A stretch of 64,000 nucleotides of DNA from Hansschlegelia quercus (GTDB lineage Bacteria; Pseudomonadota; Alphaproteobacteria; Rhizobiales; Methylopilaceae): the NCBI RefSeq assembly GCF_004310425.1, contig NZ_SIUB01000004.1, forward strand, positions 1 through 64,000, in the 5' to 3' direction. This document shows, piece after piece, positions 27,422 through 36,032 of the stretch. Position numbers and translations under genes: made by a program. Every line of letters starts with the position of its first letter. Within the stretch, counting starts at the first letter, position 1. The notes beneath the pieces are model-generated. The model made no database searches, was not told the DNA's origin, and was given only the letters and a program-made list of their open reading frames with translations.

Positions 27422-30400
27422 ATGCCCGATTCCCCCCGCCGACCGAACGTCCTGACGATCCCGGCCGGCGTCGCGTTCCTGCCGGCGCTCGCGCGCGGCT
27501 TGCTCGACGGCGAAATCGTGCCGGGCTTCGCGCCGCGCGGCGACCCTATCGCGCTCGCCCGCGCCACTGTCTACCTGCCGACGCGCCGCGCGGCGCGCGC
27601 TTTGCGCGACGCGTTTCTCGCCGAGCTCGACGGACGCGCCACTCTCCTGCCGCGGATCGCGCCGCTTGGCGACGTCGACGAAGACCTGGCGCTCAGCGAG
27701 CCGCTCGACGAGGCGGATGCGGAGCTGCCGCCGGCAGCCCCGCCGCTGACGCGACGTCTGACGCTGGCGCGGCTCGTGTCCCGTCTCGGCGACACGCTAG
27801 AACGCGCGATCCTCCAGCTCGGTCCGGAGCATGGACCGCTCATCCCCTCCACGGCCGCGGACGCGATCCACCTCGCTGGCGAGCTAGAAGCGCTGATCGA
27901 CGCCATCGAGACCGAGGAGGTCGAGGTCAGTCGGCTCGATACGCTCGTGCCCGGCGAGCACGACCAATATTGGGCGATCACGCAGAACTTCCTACGCGTG
28001 GCGCTGCGCGCTTGGCCGGACCATGTCGGCGCCAACGGCCTGCTCGATCCGAGCCGGCGCCGCAGGTTTCAGCTCGACGCGGCAGCGCGGCGGGCGGCGG
28101 GCGGCGACGGCCCTGTGATCGCCGCCGGTTCGACCGGCTCCGCGCCCGCGACCAGGCGGCTGATCGCGGCGATCGCCGATCACCCTCTGGGCGCAGTCGT
28201 CCTGCCGGGCTTTGACGTCGACGGGCTCGACGATGCGGCCTGGGCGACGCTGCTTGAAGACGATGGAGCCGGGCTCTACGGCCACCCGCAGCGCGGCCTC
28301 GCTCGGCTCGTCAAGGAACTTGGCCTGTCGCGCGGGGCGGTCCGCACCCTCACGCAGGCGCCTGCCCCGCTCGAGTCGCGTGCGCGCCTGACTGCCGACG
28401 CGCTGCGACCGGCCGACACCACCGACGCGTGGAGCGCGCGCCGGAAGGCGGCGGAGACCGAAGCAGCGCTCCACGGCCTTTCGCTGATCGAAGCGCCCCA
28501 TCCGCGCGCCGAGGCCGCCGCGATCGCGGTTGTGCTCCGTGAAGCGATCGCCGAGCCTGGCCGCACGGCGGCGCTGGTGACGCCGGACCGCGACCTCGCC
28601 GCCCGCGTCGCGGCCGAGCTCGAACGCTGGGAGATCGCGATCGACGACAGCGCGGGCCGGGCGCTCGCCGCGACGCCTGCTGGCGCGCTGCTGAAGCTCG
28701 CCTCCGAAACCGCGCTCGACCCCTCCCCCGCTTCTATTCTGACGCTGTTGCGCGCGCCGGCCTGCCGGCTGGCCTCCGGTCTTTCTCGCGGGCTCGACGC
28801 GCTCGACGTCGCGATCCTGCGCGCGCCGCTCCCCGGCGCCGGGCTGGACGGCGTTCTTCGCGCGCTTGTCGAGCAGGACCGCCCGCGCGGTCCCGCGAAG
28901 CGCTTCGGCGCGGCCGACCTCGCCGAAGCGCTCGACCTTGTCGGCCGACTGCGGACCGTACTCGGACCGTTGATGACGCTCGCTTCCGAGGGCGCCGCAC
29001 CGCTCCCTGCGCTCGTTGCGGCGCTGGCGCATGCTTATTCCGCGATGTCGGAGGGCTCGGAGAGCGAGGATGCGATCGCCCTCTCGCTGTTCCTCGAAGA
29101 ACTCGAAGACGCCGCGCCCGCGGCAGACCCGATCGCGCCTGCCGCGTTCCCCGGCGTCATGGAAGCATTGATGGCCGGCCGCGTCGTCCGGCCGCCGCGC
29201 GATCGGCACCCGCGGCTTGCGATTCTTGGACCGCTGGAGGCGCGCCTCATCCGCTTCGACCGCGTGGTACTGGGCGGGCTGAACGAGACGGTCTGGCCGC
29301 CGGTGCCGCAGGCCGACCCTTGGATCAACCGCCCCTTGCGCGCCCAGCTCGGCCTCGCGCCCCCGGAGCGGCGGATCGGCCTGTCCGCGCATGACTTCTG
29401 CCAAGCGCTTGGCGCTGAGGAGGTGGTGCTGACGCGCGCGAAGAAGGCGGGCGGAGCGCCGACCATCCCGTCGCGCTGGCTGCAGCGGCTGGCGGCGGTG
29501 GCCGCAGGACCGGCCTTCGAAGCCGCGAAGGCGCGCGGCGCGCGCTACGTCACGCTGGCGGAGAGCCTCTACGAGACCGACCGCGAGCCGACGCCGCGAC
29601 CGCCCGAGCCGCGCCCGCCGCTTGAGGCGCGCCCCTCGCGGATAAGCGTCACGGCGGTCGAGACGTGGCTGCGGGACCCCTACTCGATCTATGCCCGCCA
29701 TATATTGAAGCTCGACGAGCTCGCGGAGATCGGCCCGGAGCCGGGGCCCGCGGAGCTCGGCAACGCGATCCACAGGGCGCTCGAGGATTTTGCGAAAGCC
29801 GGCCTTTCCCCAGACGATCCTTCGGCGCGTGAGAAACTGATCGACTTCGGAAAAGCGGCGTTCGGAGCGCTGCTGCAACGGGACGACGCGAGGACGCTGT
29901 GGTGGCCGCGCTTCGTCGCGATCGCGGACTGGACGCTCGCCTTCCACGCCGGGAGAAAAGTCGCAGCCTTTCATGTCGAGCAGGAGGGGCGGGTCGTCTT
30001 CACGACCGCCGCCGGCCGCGATTTCACGCTGAACGCGCGTGCGGACCGGATCGAGGCTCTGCCCGACGGCTCGTTCGCCTTCCTCGACTACAAGACCGGC
30101 CGCACGCCGGGCGTGAAGGAGATCCTCGCGGGCTTCGCGCCTCAGCTCGCGCTCGAAGGCGGGATCCTGCGCAGCGGCGGCTTCGCGGGCGTCGCCGATA
30201 ACGGCGCGGTCGTCGGCGAACTGGTGCTGGTCAGGCTCGTCGGCCGCGACCCCGCCGGCGAGGTGATCGACGTGCGCGGCAAGAGCGAGACGCCGGACGA
30301 GGTCGCCGAAAAGGCGATCGTCCGCTTCAAGGCGGTCGTCGACCGCTTCGAGGACGAGGCGACGCCGTATCTCTCGCTGTCGCATCCCAAGTTCCTGTCG

Positions 30401-30484
30401 CGGCCGGAGGGGCCTTACGCCCATCTCGCGCGGGTGAAGGAATGGTCCTCGACCGGCGGCGCCGACGAGGGAGACGCGGAATGA
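27422..30484 (+). CDS. addB: Double-strand break repair protein AddB
   Basis: AddB pairs with AddA to unwind and resect DNA ends before RecA loading. The 1020-aa protein is alphaproteobacterial type: VYLPTRRAARALRDAFLAEL in the N-terminal helicase-like region, ILGPLEARLIRFDRVVLGGLNETVWPP around residue 600, and a C-terminal PD-(D/E)XK nuclease domain with FLDYKTGRTPG (about 885-895). The stop overlaps the addA start by four bases (ATGA, 30481-30484), so both subunits are probably made by coupled translation. It starts 47 bases after the atp terminator. Confidence 0.95.
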   Translation: MPDSPRRPNVLTIPAGVAFLPALARGLLDGEIVPGFAPRGDPIALARATVYLPTRRAARALRDAFLAELDGRATLLPRIAPLGDVDEDLALSEPLDEADAELPPAAPPLTRRLTLARLVSRLGDTLERAILQLGPEHGPLIPSTAADAIHLAGELEALIDAIETEEVEVSRLDTLVPGEHDQYWAITQNFLRVALRAWPDHVGANGLLDPSRRRRFQLDAAARRAAGGDGPVIAAGSTGSAPATRRLIAAIADHPLGAVVLPGFDVDGLDDAAWATLLEDDGAGLYGHPQRGLARLVKELGLSRGAVRTLTQAPAPLESRARLTADALRPADTTDAWSARRKAAETEAALHGLSLIEAPHPRAEAAAIAVVLREAIAEPGRTAALVTPDRDLAARVAAELERWEIAIDDSAGRALAATPAGALLKLASETALDPSPASILTLLRAPACRLASGLSRGLDALDVAILRAPLPGAGLDGVLRALVEQDRPRGPAKRFGAADLAEALDLVGRLRTVLGPLMTLASEGAAPLPALVAALAHAYSAMSEGSESEDAIALSLFLEELEDAAPAADPIAPAAFPGVMEALMAGRVVRPPRDRHPRLAILGPLEARLIRFDRVVLGGLNETVWPPVPQADPWINRPLRAQLGLAPPERRIGLSAHDFCQALGAEEVVLTRAKKAGGAPTIPSRWLQRLAAVAAGPAFEAAKARGARYVTLAESLYETDREPTPRPPEPRPPLEARPSRISVTAVETWLRDPYSIYARHILKLDELAEIGPEPGPAELGNAIHRALEDFAKAGLSPDDPSAREKLIDFGKAAFGALLQRDDARTLWWPRFVAIADWTLAFHAGRKVAAFHVEQEGRVVFTTAAGRDFTLNARADRIEALPDGSFAFLDYKTGRTPGVKEILAGFAPQLALEGGILRSGGFAGVADNGAVVGELVLVRLVGRDPAGEVIDVRGKSETPDEVAEKAIVRFKAVVDRFEDEATPYLSLSHPKFLSRPEGPYAHLARVKEWSSTGGADEGDAE

Positions 30485-33400
30485 CCGCCCGCCCCTCCCC
30501 TGTAACCGTCGACCGGCAGGCCCGAGCGTCCGATCCGGCGAGTTCCGCCTGGGTGTCGGCGAACGCCGGCTCGGGCAAGACCTATGTGCTTGTCCAGCGC
30601 GTGGTGCGGCTGCTGCTGTCCGGCGCCGACCCGTCACGCATCCTGTGTCTCACCTTCACCAAGGCCGCCGCCGCCAACATGCAGAACCGGGTGGTCGAGC
30701 GGCTGCGCGGCTGGGCGACCGCGCCAGCTGAAGCGCTCGTCGCCGAGGTCGCCGCGCTCGATGGCGTCCAACCCTCACCGACCCGCCTCGCGCAGGCCCG
30801 AAAGCTGTTCGCGCGCGCGCTGGAGACGCCGGGCGGGCTGAAGATCTATACGATCCACGCCTTTTGCGGCCGGCTGCTCCACCAGTTCCCGTTTGAGGCG
30901 AACGTGGCGGCGGGCTTCTCCGAGCTTGACGACCGCGACCAGGCCGAACTCAAGGCGGAAGCGCGCGCAAGGACGCTCGCCCAGGCGGTCCGCGAGCCCG
31001 ACGGGCCGATCGGCCAGGCGCTCGCCTACCTCGCCGCGCGCTTCCACGAGCAGACGATCTACGGCGCGCTCGACTACGCCATGGCGAAGCGCCACGCGCT
31101 CAAGGCCCTGCTGCGGGCCGACGGGATTGAGGACGTGGCGGACATCGCGCGCGAGCTCCGCCGTACTCTGGACCTCAGCGACGACGAGACTGAAGCGGGG
31201 CTCGAAGCCGCGATCCTCGACGGCGGAGTCCCGGCTTCCGAATGGCCGGCGTTCGCGGCCGAACTCACGCTGGGCTCCGCCAACGACATCAAGCTAGGCG
31301 ATTGCTTCGCCGCAGCCGCGCGCGCCCATTCGCTCGCCGACCGGCGCGCGGCCTATCTCTCCGCCTTCTTCACGCAGGCGGGTCCGCCCAAGAAATCGCT
31401 CGTCACCGCGGCGACCCGCAAGGCGAAGCCCACGATGGCGGACGCGCTCGACGCCGAGCTTGCGCGCCTCTCGGCGCTCGTCCCAAAGCTGGCGGCGGCG
31501 GCGATGGTCGCGCGCACGCAGGCGCTCGCGACGCTTGCCGACGCCGCCAGCAACGCCTACTCCGCCGCGAAATCCGCCCGCGGCATGCTGGACTATGACG
31601 ACCTCATCGCCCGCACGCGGGACCTCCTGTCCCGCACCGACGCGCAATGGGTGCTGTTCAAGCTCGATGGCGGGCTCGATCACATCCTGGTCGATGAGGC
31701 GCAGGACACCTCGCCCGAGCAGTGGGACATCATCGCCCGCCTGACCGACGGTTTTTTACGCGGCGCGAGCGCATCTCCGCGCGAACGAACCGTGTTCGCG
31801 GTCGGCGACGAGAAGCAGTCGATCTTTGGTTTTCAGGGCGCGGAGCCCGCCTCCTTCGGCGAGGCGCGGCGGCGTTATGGCGCGCTTCATCGCGAGGCCG
31901 AGCTCGGCTTCGAGGACGTGCGCCTCACCGAGAGCTTCCGCTCGACCGAAGCCGTGCTCGCCGGGGTCGACGCCGTCTTCGCGCGGCCGGAGGCGCATCG
32001 CGGTCTGGTCTCCGAGGAGGACGCCATCACCCTCCACCAGACGACGCGCGCGACCGCGCCGGGCTCCGTCGAGCTTTGGCCGATCGTGATGGCGGAGCCA
32101 GGGACCTACGCGCAAGAAGCTTGGGACGCGCCCTTCGACAGGGTGAACCCGCGCAGCGCCGTGGTGCGGCTCGCCGAAAAGATCGCCGAGGCGATCGTCG
32201 CCGCGCACCGGGATGACGGCGTGCCTTATGGCGAGATCCTCGTGCTGGTCCGGCAACGCAAGGCGTTGTTCGAGGCGATCCTCCGGGCGCTGAAGGCCCG
32301 CGGCGCGCCGGTTGCCGGTGCCGACCGGCTCGTCGTCGGCGAGCATATCGCGGTCATGGACCTGATGGCGCTCGCCCGCGCGCTGACGACGCCGGACGAC
32401 GACCTCTCGCTCGCCTGCGCGCTGAAGAGCCCGCTGTTCGGGCTCGACGACGAGGATCTGATGGCGGTCGCGCCCGGCCGGGACGGACGGCGGCTGATCG
32501 ACGCCCTCGCCGACGGCCCGCCGCGGGCGAGGGCGGCGCGTGCCCTGCTGGAAGTCTTGTCGCGCGAAGCGCGGGCGCGCACGCCGTTCGGCTTCTTCGC
32601 GCATATCCTCGCCAAGGCCGGCGGCCGCAAGGCATTCCGCGCAAGGCTGGGTTCGGAAGCCGACGATCCGCTCGACGCCTTCCTTGACCTTGCGCAGGAC
32701 TTTGGCCGCACGCATCCGCCGACGCTATCTGGCTTCCTGCGCTGGATGGTGGCGGCGCCGGCCGAGATCAAGCGAGACCTCGACGTCGCCTCCGGCGAGG
32801 TGCGCGTGATGACCGTGCACGGCGCGAAGGGGCTTGAGGCCAAGCTCGTCGTGCTCGCCGACACCACTGGCGGCGCGACGGCGGGGCGTGGTTTCCCGCT
32901 CATCATGCTGCCCCGGCCGCATGCCGGACACGACGCGGCCCCCATCCCGGTCTGGGCGGGGAAGAAGTCGGACGATCCCGAACCGCTCAGAGCGGCCAGG
33001 GAGGCCCTTCTCGATCGTGCCGAGGCGGAACACCGCCGGCTGCTTTATGTGGCGCTGACGCGCGCCGAGGACCGTTTGATCGTATGTGGCCACGAGACCA
33101 CACGGGCGCGACCCGACGGCGCCTGGTACGACCTCGTCAGAGACGGGCTCTCCGCGCATCCAGCGGTCGAGCAAATCAAGACCGACGACGGCGTGACGCT
33201 GCGCCTGCGCTCGGGCGAGGCGGACGCGACGGAAGCCGAGCCGGCGGCTGCGGAAGAAGCCGAGGCGGGAACGGCGCCGGCATGGCTCGCAGGCCCAGCA
33301 CCGTTCGAGGCCGCGCCCGGCCCCCCGCTCTCCCCCTCGGCGCTCGTCGCGGAGGATGCGGAAGGCGCGCCGGCGCTCGGCGGCCCCGCCGCGGAAGCGG

Positions 33401-33879
33401 CGCGGCTGCGTGGCTCGCTGCTTCATCGCCTGCTGAAAGCGCTGCCGGACGTCGCGCCCGATCGCCGGGCGGACGTCGCCGCGCGCATCCTGCTCGGCGC
33501 GGGCGCCGCGATCGACGCGGAGGCGCAGGCGGAGATCGCGGCTTCTGCGCTCGGCATCCTCGAAGATCCGGCTTTCGCTGACGTCTTTGCGCCGGGCGGG
33601 TTCGGCGAGGTCCCGGTCGTCGGGCGGCTGCGCGACGGGCGCCCCGTCTCCGGCCGAATCGACCGACTAGCGGTGACGCCGGACGCTGTTCTGGTGATCG
33701 ACTACAAGACCGACCGCCGACCGCCCCCACCCGACGCTCCTGTCCCTCCCGCCTACGCCGCACAGCTCGCGGCCTATGTCGAGCTTATCGGCGCGATCTG
33801 GCCGGGCAGGCTCGTGCGCGGCGCGATCCTGTGGACGTCCGCGCCACGGCTCGACCTGCTACCCGCCCCACTCGCTTGA
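30481..33879 (+). CDS. addA: Double-strand break repair helicase AddA
   Basis: AddA is the UvrD-type helicase-nuclease subunit of AddAB. The 1132-aa protein has Walker A SANAGSGKTYVLVQRVVRLLL (about 24-44), LCLTFTKAAAANM, LDYDDLIARTRDLL, the helicase motif II region ILVDEAQDTSPEQW and FAVGDEKQSIFGFQGA, motif V VMTVHGAKGLE and LYVALTRAEDRL. A C-terminal nuclease domain contains VLVIDYKTDRRPP. ATG at 30481 overlaps the addB stop; an ATG 13 codons upstream lies inside addB and is unlikely. Confidence 0.96.
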   Translation: MTARPSPVTVDRQARASDPASSAWVSANAGSGKTYVLVQRVVRLLLSGADPSRILCLTFTKAAAANMQNRVVERLRGWATAPAEALVAEVAALDGVQPSPTRLAQARKLFARALETPGGLKIYTIHAFCGRLLHQFPFEANVAAGFSELDDRDQAELKAEARARTLAQAVREPDGPIGQALAYLAARFHEQTIYGALDYAMAKRHALKALLRADGIEDVADIARELRRTLDLSDDETEAGLEAAILDGGVPASEWPAFAAELTLGSANDIKLGDCFAAAARAHSLADRRAAYLSAFFTQAGPPKKSLVTAATRKAKPTMADALDAELARLSALVPKLAAAAMVARTQALATLADAASNAYSAAKSARGMLDYDDLIARTRDLLSRTDAQWVLFKLDGGLDHILVDEAQDTSPEQWDIIARLTDGFLRGASASPRERTVFAVGDEKQSIFGFQGAEPASFGEARRRYGALHREAELGFEDVRLTESFRSTEAVLAGVDAVFARPEAHRGLVSEEDAITLHQTTRATAPGSVELWPIVMAEPGTYAQEAWDAPFDRVNPRSAVVRLAEKIAEAIVAAHRDDGVPYGEILVLVRQRKALFEAILRALKARGAPVAGADRLVVGEHIAVMDLMALARALTTPDDDLSLACALKSPLFGLDDEDLMAVAPGRDGRRLIDALADGPPRARAARALLEVLSREARARTPFGFFAHILAKAGGRKAFRARLGSEADDPLDAFLDLAQDFGRTHPPTLSGFLRWMVAAPAEIKRDLDVASGEVRVMTVHGAKGLEAKLVVLADTTGGATAGRGFPLIMLPRPHAGHDAAPIPVWAGKKSDDPEPLRAAREALLDRAEAEHRRLLYVALTRAEDRLIVCGHETTRARPDGAWYDLVRDGLSAHPAVEQIKTDDGVTLRLRSGEADATEAEPAAAEEAEAGTAPAWLAGPAPFEAAPGPPLSPSALVAEDAEGAPALGGPAAEAARLRGSLLHRLLKALPDVAPDRRADVAARILLGAGAAIDAEAQAEIAASALGILEDPAFADVFAPGGFGEVPVVGRLRDGRPVSGRIDRLAVTPDAVLVIDYKTDRRPPPPDAPVPPAYAAQLAAYVELIGAIWPGRLVRGAILWTSAPRLDLLPAPLA

Positions 33880-33966
33880 CGCTCCGGGGGGCGGTTCATA
33901 CTTTCACCGCAACAAAAGGACCGGCCGCAAAAAGCGTTCGCCGCTCCGCACAGGAAAGGTACTTCC

Positions 33967-34287
33967 ATGGCCACCGGCAAGATCTCGGACGCCACCTTCG
34001 AGGCCGAAGTGCTGAAGTCGGCCGAGCCCGTCGTCGTCGACTTCTGGGCGGAATGGTGCGGCCCGTGCCGCGCGATCGCGCCTGCGCTCGAGGAAATCTC
34101 GAACGAGATGGCGGGCAAGGTGAAGATCGTGAAGCTCAACGTCGACGAGAACCCGGAGACCGCCAGCAAGTTCGGCATCTCCGCGATCCCGATGCTGATG
34201 ATGTTCAAAGGCGGCGAGCACGTCGCCACCCAGCGCGGGGCAGCCCCCAAGTCGAAGCTCGTGAACTGGATCGAGACCTCGGTCTAA
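33967..34287 (+). CDS. trxA: Thioredoxin 1
   Basis: Thioredoxin reduces disulfides in cytoplasmic proteins such as ribonucleotide reductase. The 106-aa protein has [23 protein letters not shown] with the WCGPC active site at residues 30-34, then [26 protein letters not shown] with the cis-Pro. It has its own terminator and sits after addA. In many Hyphomicrobiales folC follows directly; here hipBA lies between them. Confidence 0.97.
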   Translation: MATGKISDATFEAEVLKSAEPVVVDFWAEWCGPCRAIAPALEEISNEMAGKVKIVKLNVDENPETASKFGISAIPMLMMFKGGEHVATQRGAAPKSKLVNWIETSV

Positions 34288-34314
34288 GTCGTTCAAGAGT
34301 TCGCTGCTTCTATG

Positions 34315-34347
34315 AAAGCCCTCAGCGCAAGCTGGGGGCTTTTTGTT
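34315..34347 (+). terminator. Rho-independent terminator of trxA
   Basis: The stem AAAGCCCTCAGC (34315-34326) and GCTGGGGGCTTT (34331-34342), with one G-T pair and a GCAA loop, is followed by TT and TGTTTT. It stops transcription from trxA before the convergent hipA gene. Confidence 0.9.
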
Positions 34348-35652
34348 TTAGGCAAGAAGCCGCGCGCGCCGGCCGATCGCCGCGAGCAATGAAGTCGTCA
34401 GCCGATCTGGAAAGCCGGATGGCAGCGCGCCGATGACGTCCTCGGCGGCCGCCGCGGCGTTCGCCGCGAGATCCTCGAAGATCGCCGTCATGACGGACCG
34501 TCCGACGCCGCTGGCGTCCGCCGTCTCGACAAAATGGCGCGGGCCGATCTCGCCGACGGCGTCGTGGGGGTTTCGTCCCACCGCCATGGCAAGCCGAAAG
34601 CCTTTCCATTCGATCTGCCGGGCGTCGACCAGATGTTGCGCCGTCCGCACCCCGTAGACCGGCGCCAACCGGAAGCGCCCGCCGGACCTGACCAGCAGGC
34701 TGAAATTCTTCGCGTGGCCTTCCGTTGCCCCGATGAGCCAGAAGGCGACCTGGGCGCGCAGGAAGGTCGCGATGTCGACCTCCGGCGAGTCGCTACCCTT
34801 CAACAACTCCACGATCTCATGGATTCCCGGTCCGCCGTCCGACTGGCGCTTGAGCTCCGGCGGATAGGACAGCGCTTGGCAGAAATCCTCCTGCGGCAGG
34901 CGCAAAAGCCGCCCGTCGCGCGTTAGCCGGCGGTCGAACCGCTCCACGACCAGCGCCCGCACATGGCCGAAATCGGCGATCTCGGCGCGCGCCGCCGGCA
35001 CGCCGAAGCTTTCGAGCAGCTTCAAGCAAAGATATTCATTCTCGACACTGTCGGAGAGGTCGACCCCTGTCGGCCCTCGCCGGATGCGGGGCTTCAGAAC
35101 GTGCGTCGTGGCGGTTCCGACATGCGGCGTGAGCCAGGCGCCCTCATGCCTTAGCAGCGCGGTGCGGTCCTGAACGCCCGGCAGAGTGAGCCTGAACGCC
35201 TCGTCCGTATTCACGCCGAAAGGGGTGATCTGGAGATTCCGGAGAATCTCCACCATTCCCTCTTTGTCGAGCGCGTCGCCCTCGATCTGGCCGGCGACCC
35301 CCGGAGCCGTCCCGCGCGGCAGAATCTGCATCGCGCCGGCGCAGTCGCGGCCGACCTCGTAGAGCAAACTGAAGGCGTCGATCCCGTCCGCCCCGACGCG
35401 CTCGGCGAGGCGGAGCCGCGTCCGATCGTCGTCCGGCAGCAGATTGTCGAAGACGTTGTGGACAGCGGCGCCCACGAAGCGCTCTTCACGGAGGGGAAGC
35501 GAAAGCGAGACCGGGGGGGCCGCGTCGAGATCCAGCCATCCTTCCGCATATTTGAACGACAGCGCGCCGCTCGCCTCCCGGCGCAGCACGCCGACCTTCC
35601 GGGCGTTGATGAAGACGTTCAGCGAGGACTTACGAGGCGCCGGTACGATCAC
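34348..35652 (-). CDS. hipA: HipA-family toxin kinase homologue with altered active site
   Basis: HipA toxins are Ser/Thr kinases that, in E. coli, inactivate glutamyl-tRNA synthetase and cause persistence. This 434-aa protein keeps the N-terminal subdomain (VFINARKVGVLRREASGALSF), TALLRHEGAW, the Lys of THVLKP (K187) and the Asn of GHAKNFS (N316). The residue matching the catalytic Asp (TDGHAKN in E. coli) is Glu (E311), and the metal-binding Asp of YDI is Gly (G334, in PVYGVRT). The autophosphorylated Ser region reads RLTLPGVQ. It may therefore be weak or inactive. GTG at 35652 overlaps the hipB stop (GTGA). Confidence 0.9.
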   Translation of the reverse strand: MIVPAPRKSSLNVFINARKVGVLRREASGALSFKYAEGWLDLDAAPPVSLSLPLREERFVGAAVHNVFDNLLPDDDRTRLRLAERVGADGIDAFSLLYEVGRDCAGAMQILPRGTAPGVAGQIEGDALDKEGMVEILRNLQITPFGVNTDEAFRLTLPGVQDRTALLRHEGAWLTPHVGTATTHVLKPRIRRGPTGVDLSDSVENEYLCLKLLESFGVPAARAEIADFGHVRALVVERFDRRLTRDGRLLRLPQEDFCQALSYPPELKRQSDGGPGIHEIVELLKGSDSPEVDIATFLRAQVAFWLIGATEGHAKNFSLLVRSGGRFRLAPVYGVRTAQHLVDARQIEWKGFRLAMAVGRNPHDAVGEIGPRHFVETADASGVGRSVMTAIFEDLAANAAAAAEDVIGALPSGFPDRLTTSLLAAIGRRARLLA

Positions 35653-35900
35653 GCCAGATCGTCCATCTCGTCGCTCCGGCCGCGGGTGCGCGGACGGATG
35701 ACGAGCTCGAGCCCAAGCGCCGACATCGCGTCCAGCAGCGTCCCAAGCTTCGCGCCGCGATCGCCGGCCTCGAGGTTCGAGATCGTCGCCTGACGCATGC
35801 TGATCTTTTCGCCCAAGGCGTCCTGCGAGAGGTCGAGAGCCTTGCGGCGGCGCCTGACAACGGCTCCGATCTGACCGGGAGTGCGCGCGATCTGGTCCAT
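35649..35900 (-). CDS. hipB: HipB-like antitoxin, XRE-family regulator
   Basis: The 83-aa protein is a Cro/C1-type helix-turn-helix repressor: RRRRKALDLSQDALGEKI is helix 1-2, then MRQATISNLEAGDRGAK is the recognition region, and LGTLLDAMSALGLELVI ends it. HipB proteins bind and block HipA and repress their own operon. The gene lies just upstream of hipA and overlaps it by four bases (GTGA). Two 16-bp palindromes upstream are probable binding sites. Confidence 0.92.
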   Translation of the reverse strand: MDQIARTPGQIGAVVRRRRKALDLSQDALGEKISMRQATISNLEAGDRGAKLGTLLDAMSALGLELVIRPRTRGRSDEMDDLA

Positions 35901-35920
35901 AAAGGCTTTCCGAATCTCTC

Positions 35921-35936
35921 ATACGCTGGAGCGGAT
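35921..35936. promoter_or_regulatory. Predicted HipB operator 1 (promoter-proximal)
   Basis: ATACGCTGGAGCGGAT is a 16-bp palindrome (ATACGCT-N2-AGCG-AT) with one mismatch. It lies 21 bases before the hipB start, where it would cover the transcription start. It repeats the design of operator 2 at 35975-35990, 54 bases away centre to centre. Confidence 0.7.
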
Positions 35937-35942
35937 GACGGA

Positions 35943-35972
35943 ATCATATAGTCTTAGGGCGAAAAATCGCAA
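35943..35972 (-). promoter_or_regulatory. Predicted hipBA promoter
   Basis: On the minus strand TTGCGA (35967-35972) and TATGAT (35943-35948) are 18 bases apart; TATATG at 35945-35950 gives a 16-base spacing as an alternative. The promoter is placed between the two operators, so repressor binding could block it from both sides. Confidence 0.5.
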
Positions 35973-35974
35973 AT

Positions 35975-35990
35975 ATACGCTTTAGCGTAT
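35975..35990. promoter_or_regulatory. Predicted HipB operator 2
   Basis: ATACGCTTTAGCGTAT is a perfect 16-bp palindrome with 7-bp arms and a two-base centre. It sits directly upstream of the predicted -35 box of hipBA. The match to operator 1 supports a shared binding protein, most simply HipB or HipAB. Confidence 0.75.
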
Positions 35991-36032
35991 GGAGAAAAGC
36001 TCTTAAAAGTTTATTCGGATCAGATACTTGCG

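Noticed and set aside
33880-33966. Possible small gene between addA and trxA
   Set aside because: The 87-base gap holds no open frame with a start and ribosome binding site other than that of trxA.
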